DNA of 26,901 bases, taken from contig JAFADM010000130.1 in the NCBI GenBank assembly GCA_023424865.1, forward strand, positions 1 to 26,901, given 5' to 3'. The stretch comes from Bacillota bacterium. GTDB taxonomy: Bacteria; Bacillota_A; Clostridia; DSM-8532. Below are positions 1 through 9,511 of this stretch, piece by piece. The position numbers were made by a program, and so were the translations under genes. A model generated the notes under the pieces. It ran no database searches and was not told where the DNA came from. It worked only from the letters and a program-made list of their open reading frames with translations. Numbering within the stretch: the stretch's first letter is position 1; each line of letters begins with the position of its first letter.

Positions 1-178
1 TCCATTTATTCGTCTGCCTTCATTATTCTCTAAATCCAGAATTTAAATTCAGGCGGTCAAATTTCCCATGGAAAGGTTTCGGATGAGGTTTCCAAAGCTT
101 GTCTGTCAACTGTTTTTAAAGCAAAAGATTTAAGGGGGAATATTCCTGTACTATTCCTTTCGGTACAAAACCCGAAAA

Positions 179-1813
<1,635 letters not shown>

Positions 1814-1824
1814 TCAATAGAAAT

Positions 1825-1853
1825 ATTTTATATTTCATCGATAGAGGTGTCAA
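1825..1853 (-). promoter_or_regulatory. pyrG promoter (TTGACA-17-TAAAAT)
   Basis: On the minus strand a perfect TTGACA (1848-1853) is followed after 17 bp by TAAAAT (1825-1830). The predicted start of transcription leaves a leader of only about 25 nt before the pyrG ATG. That is too short for the GGG-initiated attenuator hairpin that controls pyrG by CTP in Bacillus and Lactococcus, so pyrG seems to be regulated differently here, if at all. Confidence 0.75.
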
Positions 1854-1985
1854 TACGAACAGGGCCCCCAGGGAGATTTTTCATGTCCCGTCCATTCGGG
1901 CACCACTTTTACGCTGAAATTTGTTGTATTTGGGTCTAGCATCTGCGTATTGTACCGTTTTTTATACATTTACCCCTTCTTCATG

Positions 1986-2014
1986 TTGACTTTGCACCCT
2001 TCGGGAAGTATAAT
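1986..2014 (+). promoter_or_regulatory. tRNA-Val promoter (TTGACT-17-TATAAT)
   Basis: TTGACT at 1986-1991 and a perfect TATAAT at 2009-2014 are separated by exactly 17 bp. The mature tRNA begins 10 bp after the -10 box, so the transcript has almost no 5' leader. This is a strong vegetative-type promoter, as expected for a stable RNA gene. Confidence 0.85.
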
Positions 2015-2024
2015 ACATCTGCAT

Positions 2025-2099
2025 GGGGGATTAACTCAGCGGGAGAGTGCTACCTTCACACGGTAGAAGTCACTGGTTCAAACCCAGTATTCCCCACCA
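2025..2099 (+). tRNA. tRNA-Val (anticodon CAC)
   Basis: A full cloverleaf of 75 nt including an encoded CCA. The acceptor stem GGGGGAT pairs with ATTCCCC (one G-U pair), followed by discriminator A and CCA at 2097-2099. The anticodon stem ctacc/ggtag (2050-2054 and 2062-2066) encloses the loop ttcacac, giving anticodon CAC at 2057-2059, which reads the valine codon GUG. The T-arm contains ggttcaaaccc. It is a single-gene unit with its own promoter and terminator. Confidence 0.95.
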
Positions 2100-2131
2100 A
2101 ATAATGTCAGAGGGCATAAAGCTCTTAAAGG

Positions 2132-2160
2132 AAAAGGCCGTCAGGCCTTTTTTCTTTTTA
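2132..2160 (+). terminator. Rho-independent terminator after tRNA-Val
   Basis: The stem aaaaggcc (2132-2139) and ggcctttt (2144-2151) closes a gtca loop and runs into a T-rich tail (ttttttctttt). It ends the tRNA transcript before the promoter of the next gene. Confidence 0.85.
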
Positions 2161-2166
2161 AGGGTT

Positions 2167-2195
2167 TTGACCGGTTCTCTTTTTGCCGATAAAAT
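2167..2195 (+). promoter_or_regulatory. Promoter of the lytic transglycosylase gene
   Basis: TTGACC (2167-2172) and TAAAAT (2190-2195) are 17 bp apart. A small hairpin, AGCAGG/CCTGCT (2206-2223), lies in the leader, followed by a strong ggagg site before the ATG at 2256. Confidence 0.6.
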
Positions 2196-2255
2196 AAATA
2201 AGTGAAGCAGGTGCTTGCCTGCTACCCAATCCAAAAAGGTGTTCGGAGGATTTAA

Positions 2256-3113
2256 ATGGATATATCCAGCTTAAATGTATCAGAACTTATTGCACAAAAG
2301 ATTTCGGAAATTAACAGCCGGCTGCCGTCGCGTAATCTAAGCGTATCCGATGCAAGTGAAAACTTTCAGGCTGCCTTGAATTCTGCCGGGCTTTCACCAA
2401 CCGATGCAACCGATACTGCGGAAGCTGCGGCAAGCACCCTGGGCACCAATTACGGAGCAGGCACCACCAGCCAGAGCCTTGCGGCTTATCAGTCGCTTTT
2501 AAATCAGAGCGGCCTTTCCTACGGCGACAGCACGGCAACAGGGTTAGCCTCCACACTGAGCAATTACGCACCCCTTTTAAATACTTCCACATTTTATTCA
2601 AACGGACTGTACAATAGCCTTATGGCTCAGTCCGGCAGCCTGACTTCCGGTAAGTATCCCCTGGTATCCGGTTCCTATGAATCCAATTATGTAAGGCTTT
2701 CCCAAACCCAGATAAAGGATCTCATGCCCCGAATCGACGCAGCCATAGAGTCTTCTGCTAAAAAGTACGGAGTGGATCCCCTCCTTGTACGCTCGGTAAT
2801 GAGAGCCGAATCTTCTTTTCAACCCTTCGCTCTTTCCACCTCCGGCGCCATGGGGCTCATGCAGCTTATGCCCGGAACAGCCAAGGGCCTTGGTGTTACG
2901 GATCCCTACAATATCGAACAGAACATTCGTGGCGGAACGGCCTATTTAAGCTATCAGCTGGCTGCCTTTGACGGCGATGTGGAGCTTGCTCTGGCTGCCT
3001 ATAACGCAGGGCCCAACGCCGTACGCAAATACAACGGCATCCCTCCATACGCCCAGACTCAGGCCTATGTTCCCCGTGTGCTCCAGTATTACAGTGATTA
3101 TCAGAACTCTTAA
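2256..3113 (+). CDS. Lytic transglycosylase, SLT domain (GH23)
   Basis: A peptidoglycan lytic transglycosylase, cleaving MurNAc-GlcNAc bonds with formation of 1,6-anhydro ends. The C-terminal SLT domain spans about residues 160-280 of 285. The predicted catalytic glutamate is E185 in RAESSFQP, followed by the GAMGLMQLMPGTA motif (about 198-211), GGTAYL, and ALAAYNAGPNAV (about 245-256). The first 155 residues are Ser/Ala/Thr/Gly/Leu-rich, low in complexity, and probably flexible. No signal peptide or membrane segment is visible although the substrate is extracellular, so export would be non-classical or happen on lysis or sporulation. The start has a near-ideal site (cggaggatttaaATG). It is monocistronic and convergent with the heme-type operon. 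Confidence 0.9.
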   Translation: MDISSLNVSELIAQKISEINSRLPSRNLSVSDASENFQAALNSAGLSPTDATDTAEAAASTLGTNYGAGTTSQSLAAYQSLLNQSGLSYGDSTATGLASTLSNYAPLLNTSTFYSNGLYNSLMAQSGSLTSGKYPLVSGSYESNYVRLSQTQIKDLMPRIDAAIESSAKKYGVDPLLVRSVMRAESSFQPFALSTSGAMGLMQLMPGTAKGLGVTDPYNIEQNIRGGTAYLSYQLAAFDGDVELALAAYNAGPNAVRKYNGIPPYAQTQAYVPRVLQYYSDYQNS

Positions 3114-3154
3114 TAATTGCTTTACGCCTTTTCTGCTGTCAAAAAAGCGAACCT

Positions 3155-3199
3155 AAAGCCAGGATAAGGAATGTTTAAACATCCCTTATCCTGGCTTTT
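3155..3199. terminator. Bidirectional hairpin between convergent genes
   Basis: A perfect 15-bp stem, AAAGCCAGGATAAGG (3155-3169) with CCTTATCCTGGCTTT (3184-3198), encloses a 14-nt loop. On the plus strand it runs into TTTTATAAT. The stop codon of the minus-strand radical SAM gene (3175-3177) lies in the loop, so one stem arm is part of that gene's last codons. It probably ends transcription from both sides. Confidence 0.7.
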
Positions 3200-4461
3200 A
3201 TAATGGTTTGTACCAATTCACTTATGATGTTGTTCCCCCAAAAGGCTCCCCATTGGGTGAGTTCAAAGCCGTCCTCCTGCCATCGGATATAGTCCGACGC
3301 CTCCAATTGCTCCGTAAGGGGTGCCAACAGACTTTCCATATCCATCTCCAGAAGCCGGGAATAGTCCTTAAGACGCACACGGGTTTTTTGAAGATCATGG
3401 ATAAACCGGTCTATGACAAAATACTCCTCCGAAACAACCCGCCCTCTGGTACTGACAGGTATATCGGGCCCAATATCCGCTACATCGTGGGAATTGTGAT
3501 AGAGATAACAATCCAGATTGCCTCCTGCCCCATGTCCCACGCCCACACAGCTTCCCTTGTTATGGCGGATGCGCATGTAATCATAGCGATCCCGGTTGTC
3601 CCGTATGAGCTTTGTCAGCTCAAACATCTCAAAGCCCCAAGGCTTAAGCTCCTCTAAAATAGTGCTGAAAAACACGTATTCCCTGTTAAGATCCTCCATC
3701 AGCCTCTTTTCATCGGGGGTAAGCCTCCCGCTGAGTGGCGTGCCCTCATGGAGCATAAGGGAGTAAAAGCTTATCCCTGCCACACCCAGCTCTTTAATCA
3801 TGCCTAAATCGTCCAGAAGCTGTTTTTCGGTCTGGTGAGGGTAATTATAGATTAAATCAATACCTACGTTGTCTATGCCGGCTTTTTGAGCGGCACGGAT
3901 TCTTTCGGCAGCTTTTTGTCCGGTGCCCCGGCGGTTAAGAAGCTTGCGGGTTGTGTCGTCAAAGGTCTGCACCCCAATGGAAAGCCGGTTTACCCCGTTT
4001 TTCATAAAAACCTCCAGCATGTGATCCGTAAGCTCTGAAACTGAGGTTTCCACACTGATTTCGCATCCGGTCGCAATGTCAAAAAGGCTGTGAATACGGC
4101 CAAGGATACGGTCCATTTGATTGGGGCTCAAGGCGGTGGGCGTCCCACCGCCGAAATTAACGGCCCCAATCGGTGCTTTCATATACTCGAACCGGCTTAA
4201 GCTTTCAAGCTTTGAAATTAAATACCCGTCATAGGTGCTTCGCCTCAGAGCATCAGGCTTATGGAAAGGACAAAAGCTGCATATTTTATTGCAGAAGGGC
4301 ACATGAAGGTAAAGAACCCTTGGCCGCGCCGCTTCCTTGGCCAGCAGCTCCTCTACATACTCCCTTTTGTCCACGTCTGCCGTAAAATGCTTCTTGAGCT
4401 CCCTGGCGGCATCGTGATGGCTTTTATACCGCCTGGTAAAGTGCCCCTGTTCGCCCATCAT
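3175..4461 (-). CDS. Radical SAM protein, HemN/HutW (ChuW)-like; putative anaerobic heme-degrading enzyme
   Basis: A 428-residue radical SAM enzyme of the HemN/HemW superfamily. The [4Fe-4S] motif is C57-NKI-C61-SF-C64 in HVPFCNKICSFCPF, and the SAM-binding glycine motif is NFGGGTPT (about 102-109). The C-terminal third has the HemW-type fold pattern ending in a winged-helix-like ELTQWGAFW stretch. Known relatives are coproporphyrinogen dehydrogenase HemN, the heme chaperone HemW, and HutW/ChuW, which opens the heme ring without oxygen. Context favours the last: it is the final gene of an operon with a FecCD-type ABC importer and a flavodoxin-like protein, starting 3 bp after the binding-protein stop. 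No other heme-synthesis gene is present. That it is a radical SAM enzyme is certain; the heme-degradation role is inference. Confidence 0.7.
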   Translation of the reverse strand: MMGEQGHFTRRYKSHHDAARELKKHFTADVDKREYVEELLAKEAARPRVLYLHVPFCNKICSFCPFHKPDALRRSTYDGYLISKLESLSRFEYMKAPIGAVNFGGGTPTALSPNQMDRILGRIHSLFDIATGCEISVETSVSELTDHMLEVFMKNGVNRLSIGVQTFDDTTRKLLNRRGTGQKAAERIRAAQKAGIDNVGIDLIYNYPHQTEKQLLDDLGMIKELGVAGISFYSLMLHEGTPLSGRLTPDEKRLMEDLNREYVFFSTILEELKPWGFEMFELTKLIRDNRDRYDYMRIRHNKGSCVGVGHGAGGNLDCYLYHNSHDVADIGPDIPVSTRGRVVSEEYFVIDRFIHDLQKTRVRLKDYSRLLEMDMESLLAPLTEQLEASDYIRWQEDGFELTQWGAFWGNNIISELVQTIIKARIRDV

Positions 4462-4464
4462 ACG

Positions 4465-5571
4465 TTAATACACTTCCGGATACAAAAGCTTTGCCAGCTC
4501 CATGTAGGCCTCAGCATAGCGGGCGTTGGGCTTATAGTGAAAAAGGCTTCTGTCCAGATAAACCAGCCTGCCGTTTTTTACGGCGCTTAAGTCCTTCCAC
4601 CAGCTCTCACCGCCATAGGTGGTTTCAATATAGGCCTTAACCTCTTCAATGGAGGACATGCTCTGTACCAGAATATAATCCGGATCCGCGGAAATAAGGT
4701 ATTCGGTATTCAAAATAACGGAGGTGGCGTTGGCTTCTTCCTTTTCCCAGGATTCGGCAATGTTGGCTGCACCAAGCTCGCTGAGCATTTCGCCTACCGC
4801 CGTATTGGGAAGGTATGCCTTAACACTTTTGCTTGTGCCGAACATCAAAAGGACTGAAGGGTTGTTTTCCGCGGGCACCTTTTTGATGATACTGTCAATC
4901 TCATCAAAAAGAGCGGTTCCTGTGGATTCGTAAATTTCATCCTTGTCTGTAAGAGCGGTAAATACCTTGAGCCATTTCAGATAATCGCTGAAGGAATCGT
5001 ATTCCATGGCAATATAGGGAATCTGATTGGACTTGAAGGACTCACTGTAGGCGCCCTGCTTCCCTTCCCGCAGAATAACAAGATCCGGGTCCAGAGCGGT
5101 AACGGCCTCGATATTCTCCTGAGTAAGGGTACCCACCTTGGATATGGATGTGTCGTTTACAATTTCGTCCGGCAGCTCGGAATCGGAGTCAATGCGTCCT
5201 ACCAGAGTTCCGCCGGCCTGCCACCAGAGGTTGATATAGCTGTTATAAAGGCCCACAACCTTTTGAGGGTTCTTGTTAAGTGTCACTGTTTGACCGGCGG
5301 CATCGGTAAAGGTAACCGTGGTGTCGGTGACAATCACTTCATTGGCTTCTTTTTCAAAGTCAATGGCATAGGACTTCTCCTCTTGGGGAGTCTGGGAGGG
5401 TGTAGCCGAAACGGTTGCCTCAGGCGTAGCCTGGACGGTTGCAGAGGGGGACGCACTCTGGGTATTTGCTGAAGGTGCGGTATTTGATCCGCAGCCGGCA
5501 AGTGCTGCCGAAAGCGCAAGCGTCAGAGCGAGAGTGGGTATAAGGTTCTTTCTTTTAAATAACCCTTTCAT
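4465..5571 (-). CDS. ABC transporter substrate-binding lipoprotein (FepB/BtuF/HmuT-like)
   Basis: A 368-residue lipoprotein that would capture an iron chelate, heme or cobamide outside the membrane and pass it to the permease. The signal peptide (about 1-26) ends in the lipobox LAGC with lipidated C27, then a Ser/Thr/Pro/Ala-rich tether (about 30-65). The rest is a class III periplasmic-binding-protein fold: KNPQKVVGLYNS near the start, LDPDLVILREG, a long linking helix, and SADPDYILVQS. It starts 58 bp after the ATPase gene, behind a strong aaaggag site, so it may be translated more than its neighbours, as is usual for binding proteins. Ligand cannot be read from sequence; heme is suggested by the adjacent radical SAM gene. 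Confidence 0.85.
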   Translation of the reverse strand: MKGLFKRKNLIPTLALTLALSAALAGCGSNTAPSANTQSASPSATVQATPEATVSATPSQTPQEEKSYAIDFEKEANEVIVTDTTVTFTDAAGQTVTLNKNPQKVVGLYNSYINLWWQAGGTLVGRIDSDSELPDEIVNDTSISKVGTLTQENIEAVTALDPDLVILREGKQGAYSESFKSNQIPYIAMEYDSFSDYLKWLKVFTALTDKDEIYESTGTALFDEIDSIIKKVPAENNPSVLLMFGTSKSVKAYLPNTAVGEMLSELGAANIAESWEKEEANATSVILNTEYLISADPDYILVQSMSSIEEVKAYIETTYGGESWWKDLSAVKNGRLVYLDRSLFHYKPNARYAEAYMELAKLLYPEVY

Positions 5572-5629
5572 TGGTGTAACTCCTTTTATGTTTTTATTTT
5601 TTATAAACTTTTTAATAATTTGATTTAAG

Positions 5630-6412
5630 CTACTGACCTGCTTTAAGCGGGATGAAAAACAAGCTGTCGTTGGTTTTATCCTCGTAGATATCCGCTTTTA
5701 TATTAAACACGGACTTTAACAATTCCCCGTTCAGTACCTGCCTTGGTTCTCCTGCGGCATAAAGGCCCTTGTCCTTAATGACATAAAGGAGGCTGGAATA
5801 GCGCGCAGCCAGATTAATGTCATGAAGAACCATGATGATGGTTATTCCCAGGGTTTCATTAAGGTATTTCACAAGCTCCAGAAGCTCTATCTGAAAACCG
5901 ATGTCCAGATAGGTGGTAGGCTCATCCAGAATCAGAATCTCCGGCTTCTGGCACAGGGCCATGGCAATCCATGCCCGCTGCCGCTCACCGCCGGACAGTG
6001 TGCCAACTGTGCGGTACTGGAGCTTTTCAAGCCCCGTGAGCGCCAGAGCTTCATCAATGGCCTGCCTGTCGGTTCCGTTCAATCCCCGGCCAAACCGCAT
6101 GTAGGGATAGCGTCCATAGGATACCAGCGTCCGCACATTAATATCGGGTGGTGAGGAATGAACCTGGGGCAGCATAGCCAGCTTTTGCGCCAGTATTTTG
6201 GGCGAATAGGCGTGGATATTCCTGTCTTCCAGCCATACCGTGCCGCTCCGGGGCTTAACGGCTTTTGAAACCACCTTGAGAAGGCTGCTCTTCCCGCAGC
6301 CGTTGGGGCCAATGAGGGTAATGATTTTGCCTTTGGGAAAATCCAGGGTCACATTATTTAAAACTTCCTTCTTTTTATAGGCAATGCTTATGTTCTTAAA
6401 GCCAAAATACAC
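5630..6412 (-). CDS. ABC transporter ATP-binding protein (FecE/HmuV/BtuD-like)
   Basis: The 260-residue nucleotide-binding subunit of the iron/heme/cobamide importer. It has Walker A GPNGCGKS (35-42), the signature LSGGERQRAW, Walker B ILILDEPTTYLDIG, and the switch histidine in MVLHDINLAARY. This is the FepC/HmuV subfamily, which pairs with FecCD permeases. The gene follows the permease by 6 bp. Its product would act at the cytoplasmic face of the membrane as a dimer. Confidence 0.92.
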   Translation of the reverse strand: MYFGFKNISIAYKKKEVLNNVTLDFPKGKIITLIGPNGCGKSSLLKVVSKAVKPRSGTVWLEDRNIHAYSPKILAQKLAMLPQVHSSPPDINVRTLVSYGRYPYMRFGRGLNGTDRQAIDEALALTGLEKLQYRTVGTLSGGERQRAWIAMALCQKPEILILDEPTTYLDIGFQIELLELVKYLNETLGITIIMVLHDINLAARYSSLLYVIKDKGLYAAGEPRQVLNGELLKSVFNIKADIYEDKTNDSLFFIPLKAGQ

Positions 6413-6418
6413 AGTGCT

Positions 6419-7426
6419 TCATCCCCCTTCCTTTTCCCGGGTCCGCATGAGCCACAGAAAAAACGGCGCTCCGATAAACGCTAAGATAATACTTACGGGA
6501 ATCTCTCCGGGGAGGATAATCAGGCGCCCCACCGTATCACACAGCAATACCAGGGTAGCCCCTGTGAGAATTGAAGCGGGAAACAAAAACTTATGGTCGG
6601 ACCCTACCATGAGCCGTGAAATATGGGGAACAATCAAGCCCACAAAGCTTATCATACCGGCAACCGCCACACTGGCTCCCGCCAGCATGGAGGAGGTGAC
6701 TATCAAAAGCAGGCGAAACCTTTCCACCCTGAGTCCCAGAGTACCCGCCACCTCATCCCCCAGCATAAGGATGTTCATCTTATGGGGAAAAAGAAGGCAA
6801 ACAGCCATACCCACAAGGGCAAAGGGCATGATGACATAAACGTTTTTCCAGGTTACGCCGCTTAATCCCCCCACTAGGTAGGACTGAACTCCGCTGAGAT
6901 TTTCGGAAAAGAAGGAGCGGATGATGTCGTTAAAGGCTCCGAATACCGCAGATACGGCCATACCCGACAGGATGATTTTAACCGGGCTCACCCCTTTTTC
7001 ATAAGCCAGAAGATAAATGAGCATGGTGGTGCCAAAGGCTCCCAAAAAGGCGCCCAGGGGCAAAAGGGAAGCATAGGCGGGAAAGGCAACCATGGTAAGA
7101 TAACCCATAAAGCTTGCGCCGCTGGTAACGCCTATAGTGGAAGGCGAGGCCATTTTATTGCGCATCACCCCCTGGAGAATACACCCGGACAACGAAAGGC
7201 AAATACCTATGAAGCAGGCCGTCAGGGCTCTCGGCAAGCGGATATTGTAGATGATTTTTCTTCCCATACTGTTATCCGTGCGAAATAAAGCCTCCATAAT
7301 CTGGCTCGGAGTAAAGGCTTCATAGCCCGCGCTAATACTGAATAAAAAGGTGAGTATAAGCAAAGCGAGCAATACGGGCAGCAGAATGAGATTAACCGTC
7401 AGCCGGCGTTGCTTTTCTTCTATCAT
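6419..7426 (-). CDS. FecCD-family ABC transporter permease (iron/heme/cobamide type)
   Basis: A 335-residue polytopic membrane protein with about nine to ten hydrophobic segments, the typical length of the family. Family landmarks are RLPRALTACFIGICLSLSGCILQGVMRN near residues 45-72, SPSTIGVTSGASF, and near the C-terminus AGMISFVGLIVPHISRLMVG, the loop that contacts the ATPase. The start codon overlaps the stop of the flavodoxin-like gene as ATGA (7423-7426), so the two are translationally coupled. It is the only permease gene, so a homodimer is expected. Confidence 0.93.
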   Translation of the reverse strand: MIEEKQRRLTVNLILLPVLLALLILTFLFSISAGYEAFTPSQIMEALFRTDNSMGRKIIYNIRLPRALTACFIGICLSLSGCILQGVMRNKMASPSTIGVTSGASFMGYLTMVAFPAYASLLPLGAFLGAFGTTMLIYLLAYEKGVSPVKIILSGMAVSAVFGAFNDIIRSFFSENLSGVQSYLVGGLSGVTWKNVYVIMPFALVGMAVCLLFPHKMNILMLGDEVAGTLGLRVERFRLLLIVTSSMLAGASVAVAGMISFVGLIVPHISRLMVGSDHKFLFPASILTGATLVLLCDTVGRLIILPGEIPVSIILAFIGAPFFLWLMRTREKEGG

Positions 7427-7944
7427 GCCGGTTCTCCGGAAAGGGCCTTATGTACTGACAGGAGCGCGTTTTGCATATCGGCTTCATCGGGATGCCTTCG
7501 GGACTCCAGATGCCGCTTATAGCCTTCTTCGTCAAGATGATGTGGTTCTCCTTTGGGAATAAGCAGCCGCTTCTCCGTCCGCGCCGGGTCGATTTTACCC
7601 TGACAGGTAAAATTTCCAAGCAGCGTATTGGCAGTCTGAACAAGCTCCCGGATATTTACTTTAAGCTTGCTTCCATGAGGTGAATCCGGATAAGCACCCA
7701 AGGTGCCAATCATAATGAGTTTTTTGCCGGAAAGCTTTTGAATCAGGTTTACAGTAAGAGGATCCGCCGTTCCCCGCTTGCACCAGTAGCAGAGAATGAG
7801 CGTGTCATACGCCTTCAAGGCATTCTCATCAAGATGCCTTATATCAACAGGTGCATCGCATTTTTTTTGATAATTTTCAAAAATAAAATCCGCGAGTTTT
7901 TTAGAGTTGCCGGTGAGAGTGGAATAAACTATGCCGATGTTCAT
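7423..7944 (-). CDS. Flavodoxin-like protein, first gene of the heme-type operon
   Basis: A 173-residue flavodoxin-fold protein. The N-terminus IGIVYSTLTGNSKKLA has the FMN phosphate-binding loop (about residues 8-15). LILCYWCKRGTADP and MIGTLGAYPDSPHG occupy the positions of the two FMN ring-binding loops. The C-terminal part (NFTCQGKIDP onward) differs from classical electron-carrier flavodoxins and resembles the flavodoxin-family group seen beside heme and tetrapyrrole genes (HmuF/BilS type). It could donate electrons to the radical SAM enzyme or handle its product. It leads the operon, directly downstream of a promoter flanked by two dyad operators. The specific role is inferred from neighbours. 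Confidence 0.75.
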   Translation of the reverse strand: MNIGIVYSTLTGNSKKLADFIFENYQKKCDAPVDIRHLDENALKAYDTLILCYWCKRGTADPLTVNLIQKLSGKKLIMIGTLGAYPDSPHGSKLKVNIRELVQTANTLLGNFTCQGKIDPARTEKRLLIPKGEPHHLDEEGYKRHLESRRHPDEADMQNALLSVHKALSGEPA

Positions 7945-8010
7945 TTGTGTCTCCTATTGTCCTTCAGGCCGAACCTACATCAGCCGGTTCAGTCATGTAA
8001 ATGGTATTTT

Positions 8011-8087
8011 GTTAGCTTCAACTAACTTCAAAGCATTATAGCGTTAAATAATTAACAGCATAACGCATCTTGTTAGGTTCAACTAAC
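8011..8087 (-). promoter_or_regulatory. Promoter of the heme-type operon flanked by two dyad operators
   Basis: Two near-identical 16-bp sites, GTTAGCTTCAACTAAC (8011-8026) and GTTAGGTTCAACTAAC (8072-8087), have GTTAG/CTAAC ends in dyad symmetry. They differ at one base and start 61 bp apart. Between them on the minus strand is a perfect TATAAT (8035-8040); the -35 region at 17 bp (TTATGC) is poor. The downstream site covers the expected transcription start and the other lies just upstream of the -35. The TTAG...CTAA core resembles DtxR/IdeR/MntR-family boxes and not a Fur box (TGATAATNATTATCA). Metal-dependent repression is inference. Confidence 0.65.
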
Positions 8088-8171
8088 ACAATTACAATAT
8101 CAAACCGTTTCCAGCTTGTCAATACCCGGGATTTTGGCTTTCCAGGTAAAAGTCTTTGCCTGATTAACGAG

Positions 8172-8231
8172 AGAAAACTCCTTTCATGAGCACTTACTTA
8201 GTGTACCTTTACTTCATGAAAAGAGTTTTCT
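8172..8231. terminator. Long hairpin downstream of tsaD, probable bidirectional terminator
   Basis: An 18-bp inverted repeat with a single mismatch: AGAAAACTCCTTTCATGA (8172-8189) and TCATGAAAAGAGTTTTCT (8214-8231), with a 24-nt loop. The outer A- and T-runs give each strand a GC stem base followed by TTTTCT, a terminator-like layout for both tsaD and any plus-strand transcript. The loop holds a smaller dyad, CACT/AGTG. Confidence 0.5.
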
Positions 8232-8238
8232 ACAAACT

Positions 8239-8268
8239 TTATCCACACTATCCACAGAGTTATCCACA
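8239..8268 (+). promoter_or_regulatory. Cluster of three DnaA boxes
   Basis: Two perfect DnaA boxes, TTATCCACA, at 8239-8247 and 8260-8268, flank a one-mismatch copy, CTATCCACA, at 8248-8256, all in the same orientation. A fourth box, CTATCCACA on the minus strand, is at 8342-8350, inside the 3' end of tsaD. No replication gene is near. Confidence 0.65.
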
Positions 8269-8300
8269 GGTAAAATGGGCAATACAAGCGTATTTCATGA

Positions 8301-9359
8301 CTATTTCCACAGATTCTGCCCAGAAAAGTGTCCACTGCCTATGTGGATAGATGGGGAAGCGTTCAGTGTCCAATCCGCCAAATCTCCCCTTACATAGGCA
8401 AAATATCCTGCGGATCCAATCATGGCTGCATTGTCCGTACATAGTACAGGTGCGGGATACAGGGTTTTTATCCCCTTTTTCGCTCCCCGTTCAAGAAGGG
8501 TGTTACGAAGGTGTGAATTGGATGCCACACCGCCTGCCAGAGCAATGACCCCCGCTTTCTTTTCCAAAGCTGCGCTGACGGTATTATCCACAAGCACATC
8601 CACAACAGCCTGCTGAAAGGAAGCGCAAAGATCCTCCACGGGAAGCACCTCCCCTTTTTGCCGCATCTGGTTCACACGATTAATAACAGCTGTTTTAAGC
8701 CCGGAAAAGCTGAAATCATAGGGCCTGTCCTCAAATTTAACTCTTGGAAACTTAAACGCCTCCGGATTCCCCAGCTTCGCCATTTTGTCCACAACAGGAC
8801 CGCCGGGATACCCGAGGCCCAGAACCCTGGCAATTTTGTCAAAGGCTTCCCCTGCTGCATCATCCCGGGTTTTGCCGATAACCTCAAATTCAAGATAATC
8901 CCTCACATGGACAATATGGCTATGACCGCCGGAGGCCACAAGGCAAATATAGGGCGGCTCCAGCTCCGGATGGGAGATGTAGTTGGCTGCAATATGACCT
9001 TCAATATGATGTACCTTTATAAGAGGCTTACCCAGTGAAAAAGCCAGAGCTTTGGCGGCAGACACTCCCACAAGCAGGGCTCCCACAAGGCCCGGGCCGT
9101 AAGTAACAGCCAGGGCGTCCACTTCTTTCAGGGTTATTCCCGCTTCTTTAAGTGCCGAGTCCACCACGGGAAGTATAAGCTCCACATGCTTTCTGGATGC
9201 AATTTCAGGCACCACGCCTCCATATTCGGCATGGAGGTCGATTTGTGACGCAATGATGTTTGACAGCACCGTCCTGCCGTTAACCACAACGGAAGCAGAG
9301 GTTTCGTCACAGCTTGTCTCTATTCCCAGTATTACGAGGTCCTTGTTTTTTTCGCTCAT
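8301..9359 (-). CDS. tsaD: tRNA N6-adenosine threonylcarbamoyltransferase TsaD
   Basis: TsaD (Kae1/YgjD/Gcp) transfers the threonylcarbamoyl group from TC-AMP to A37 of ANN-decoding tRNAs, working with TsaB and TsaE. The 352-residue length is typical. The ASKHA fold begins with [15 protein letters not shown] (about 11-25). The metal-binding pair is H118 and H122 in VHHIEGHI. Further motifs are [42 protein letters not shown], and [17 protein letters not shown] near the end. tsaB and tsaE are not in the window. The ATG at 9359 follows an aaggatg site. Its 3' end carries an inverted DnaA box and lies next to three more. Confidence 0.97.
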   Translation of the reverse strand: MSEKNKDLVILGIETSCDETSASVVVNGRTVLSNIIASQIDLHAEYGGVVPEIASRKHVELILPVVDSALKEAGITLKEVDALAVTYGPGLVGALLVGVSAAKALAFSLGKPLIKVHHIEGHIAANYISHPELEPPYICLVASGGHSHIVHVRDYLEFEVIGKTRDDAAGEAFDKIARVLGLGYPGGPVVDKMAKLGNPEAFKFPRVKFEDRPYDFSFSGLKTAVINRVNQMRQKGEVLPVEDLCASFQQAVVDVLVDNTVSAALEKKAGVIALAGGVASNSHLRNTLLERGAKKGIKTLYPAPVLCTDNAAMIGSAGYFAYVRGDLADWTLNASPSIHIGSGHFSGQNLWK

Positions 9360-9511
9360 ATTTTACGCATCCTTGTATCCTTGTATATAACCAAATTACA
9401 GTCGATTTAATGCCCACTTAAGACTGATTATTAATGCACACGGCAAAAGGACAAGCACGTCAGCCCTGGCAGAAAGGTATAAAAGGTATACCAAAGGCTC
9501 CGTGTACAAAG

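Noticed and set aside
8011..8087. Fur boxes
   Set aside because: The sites do not match the TGATAATNATTATCA consensus. The TTAG/CTAA dyad fits DtxR/MntR-type boxes better.
8172..8350. Replication origin at the DnaA-box cluster
   Set aside because: There is no dnaA, dnaN, gidA or rnpA nearby and no clear AT-rich unwinding tract of the usual kind. A DnaA-binding site of another type is the more careful reading.
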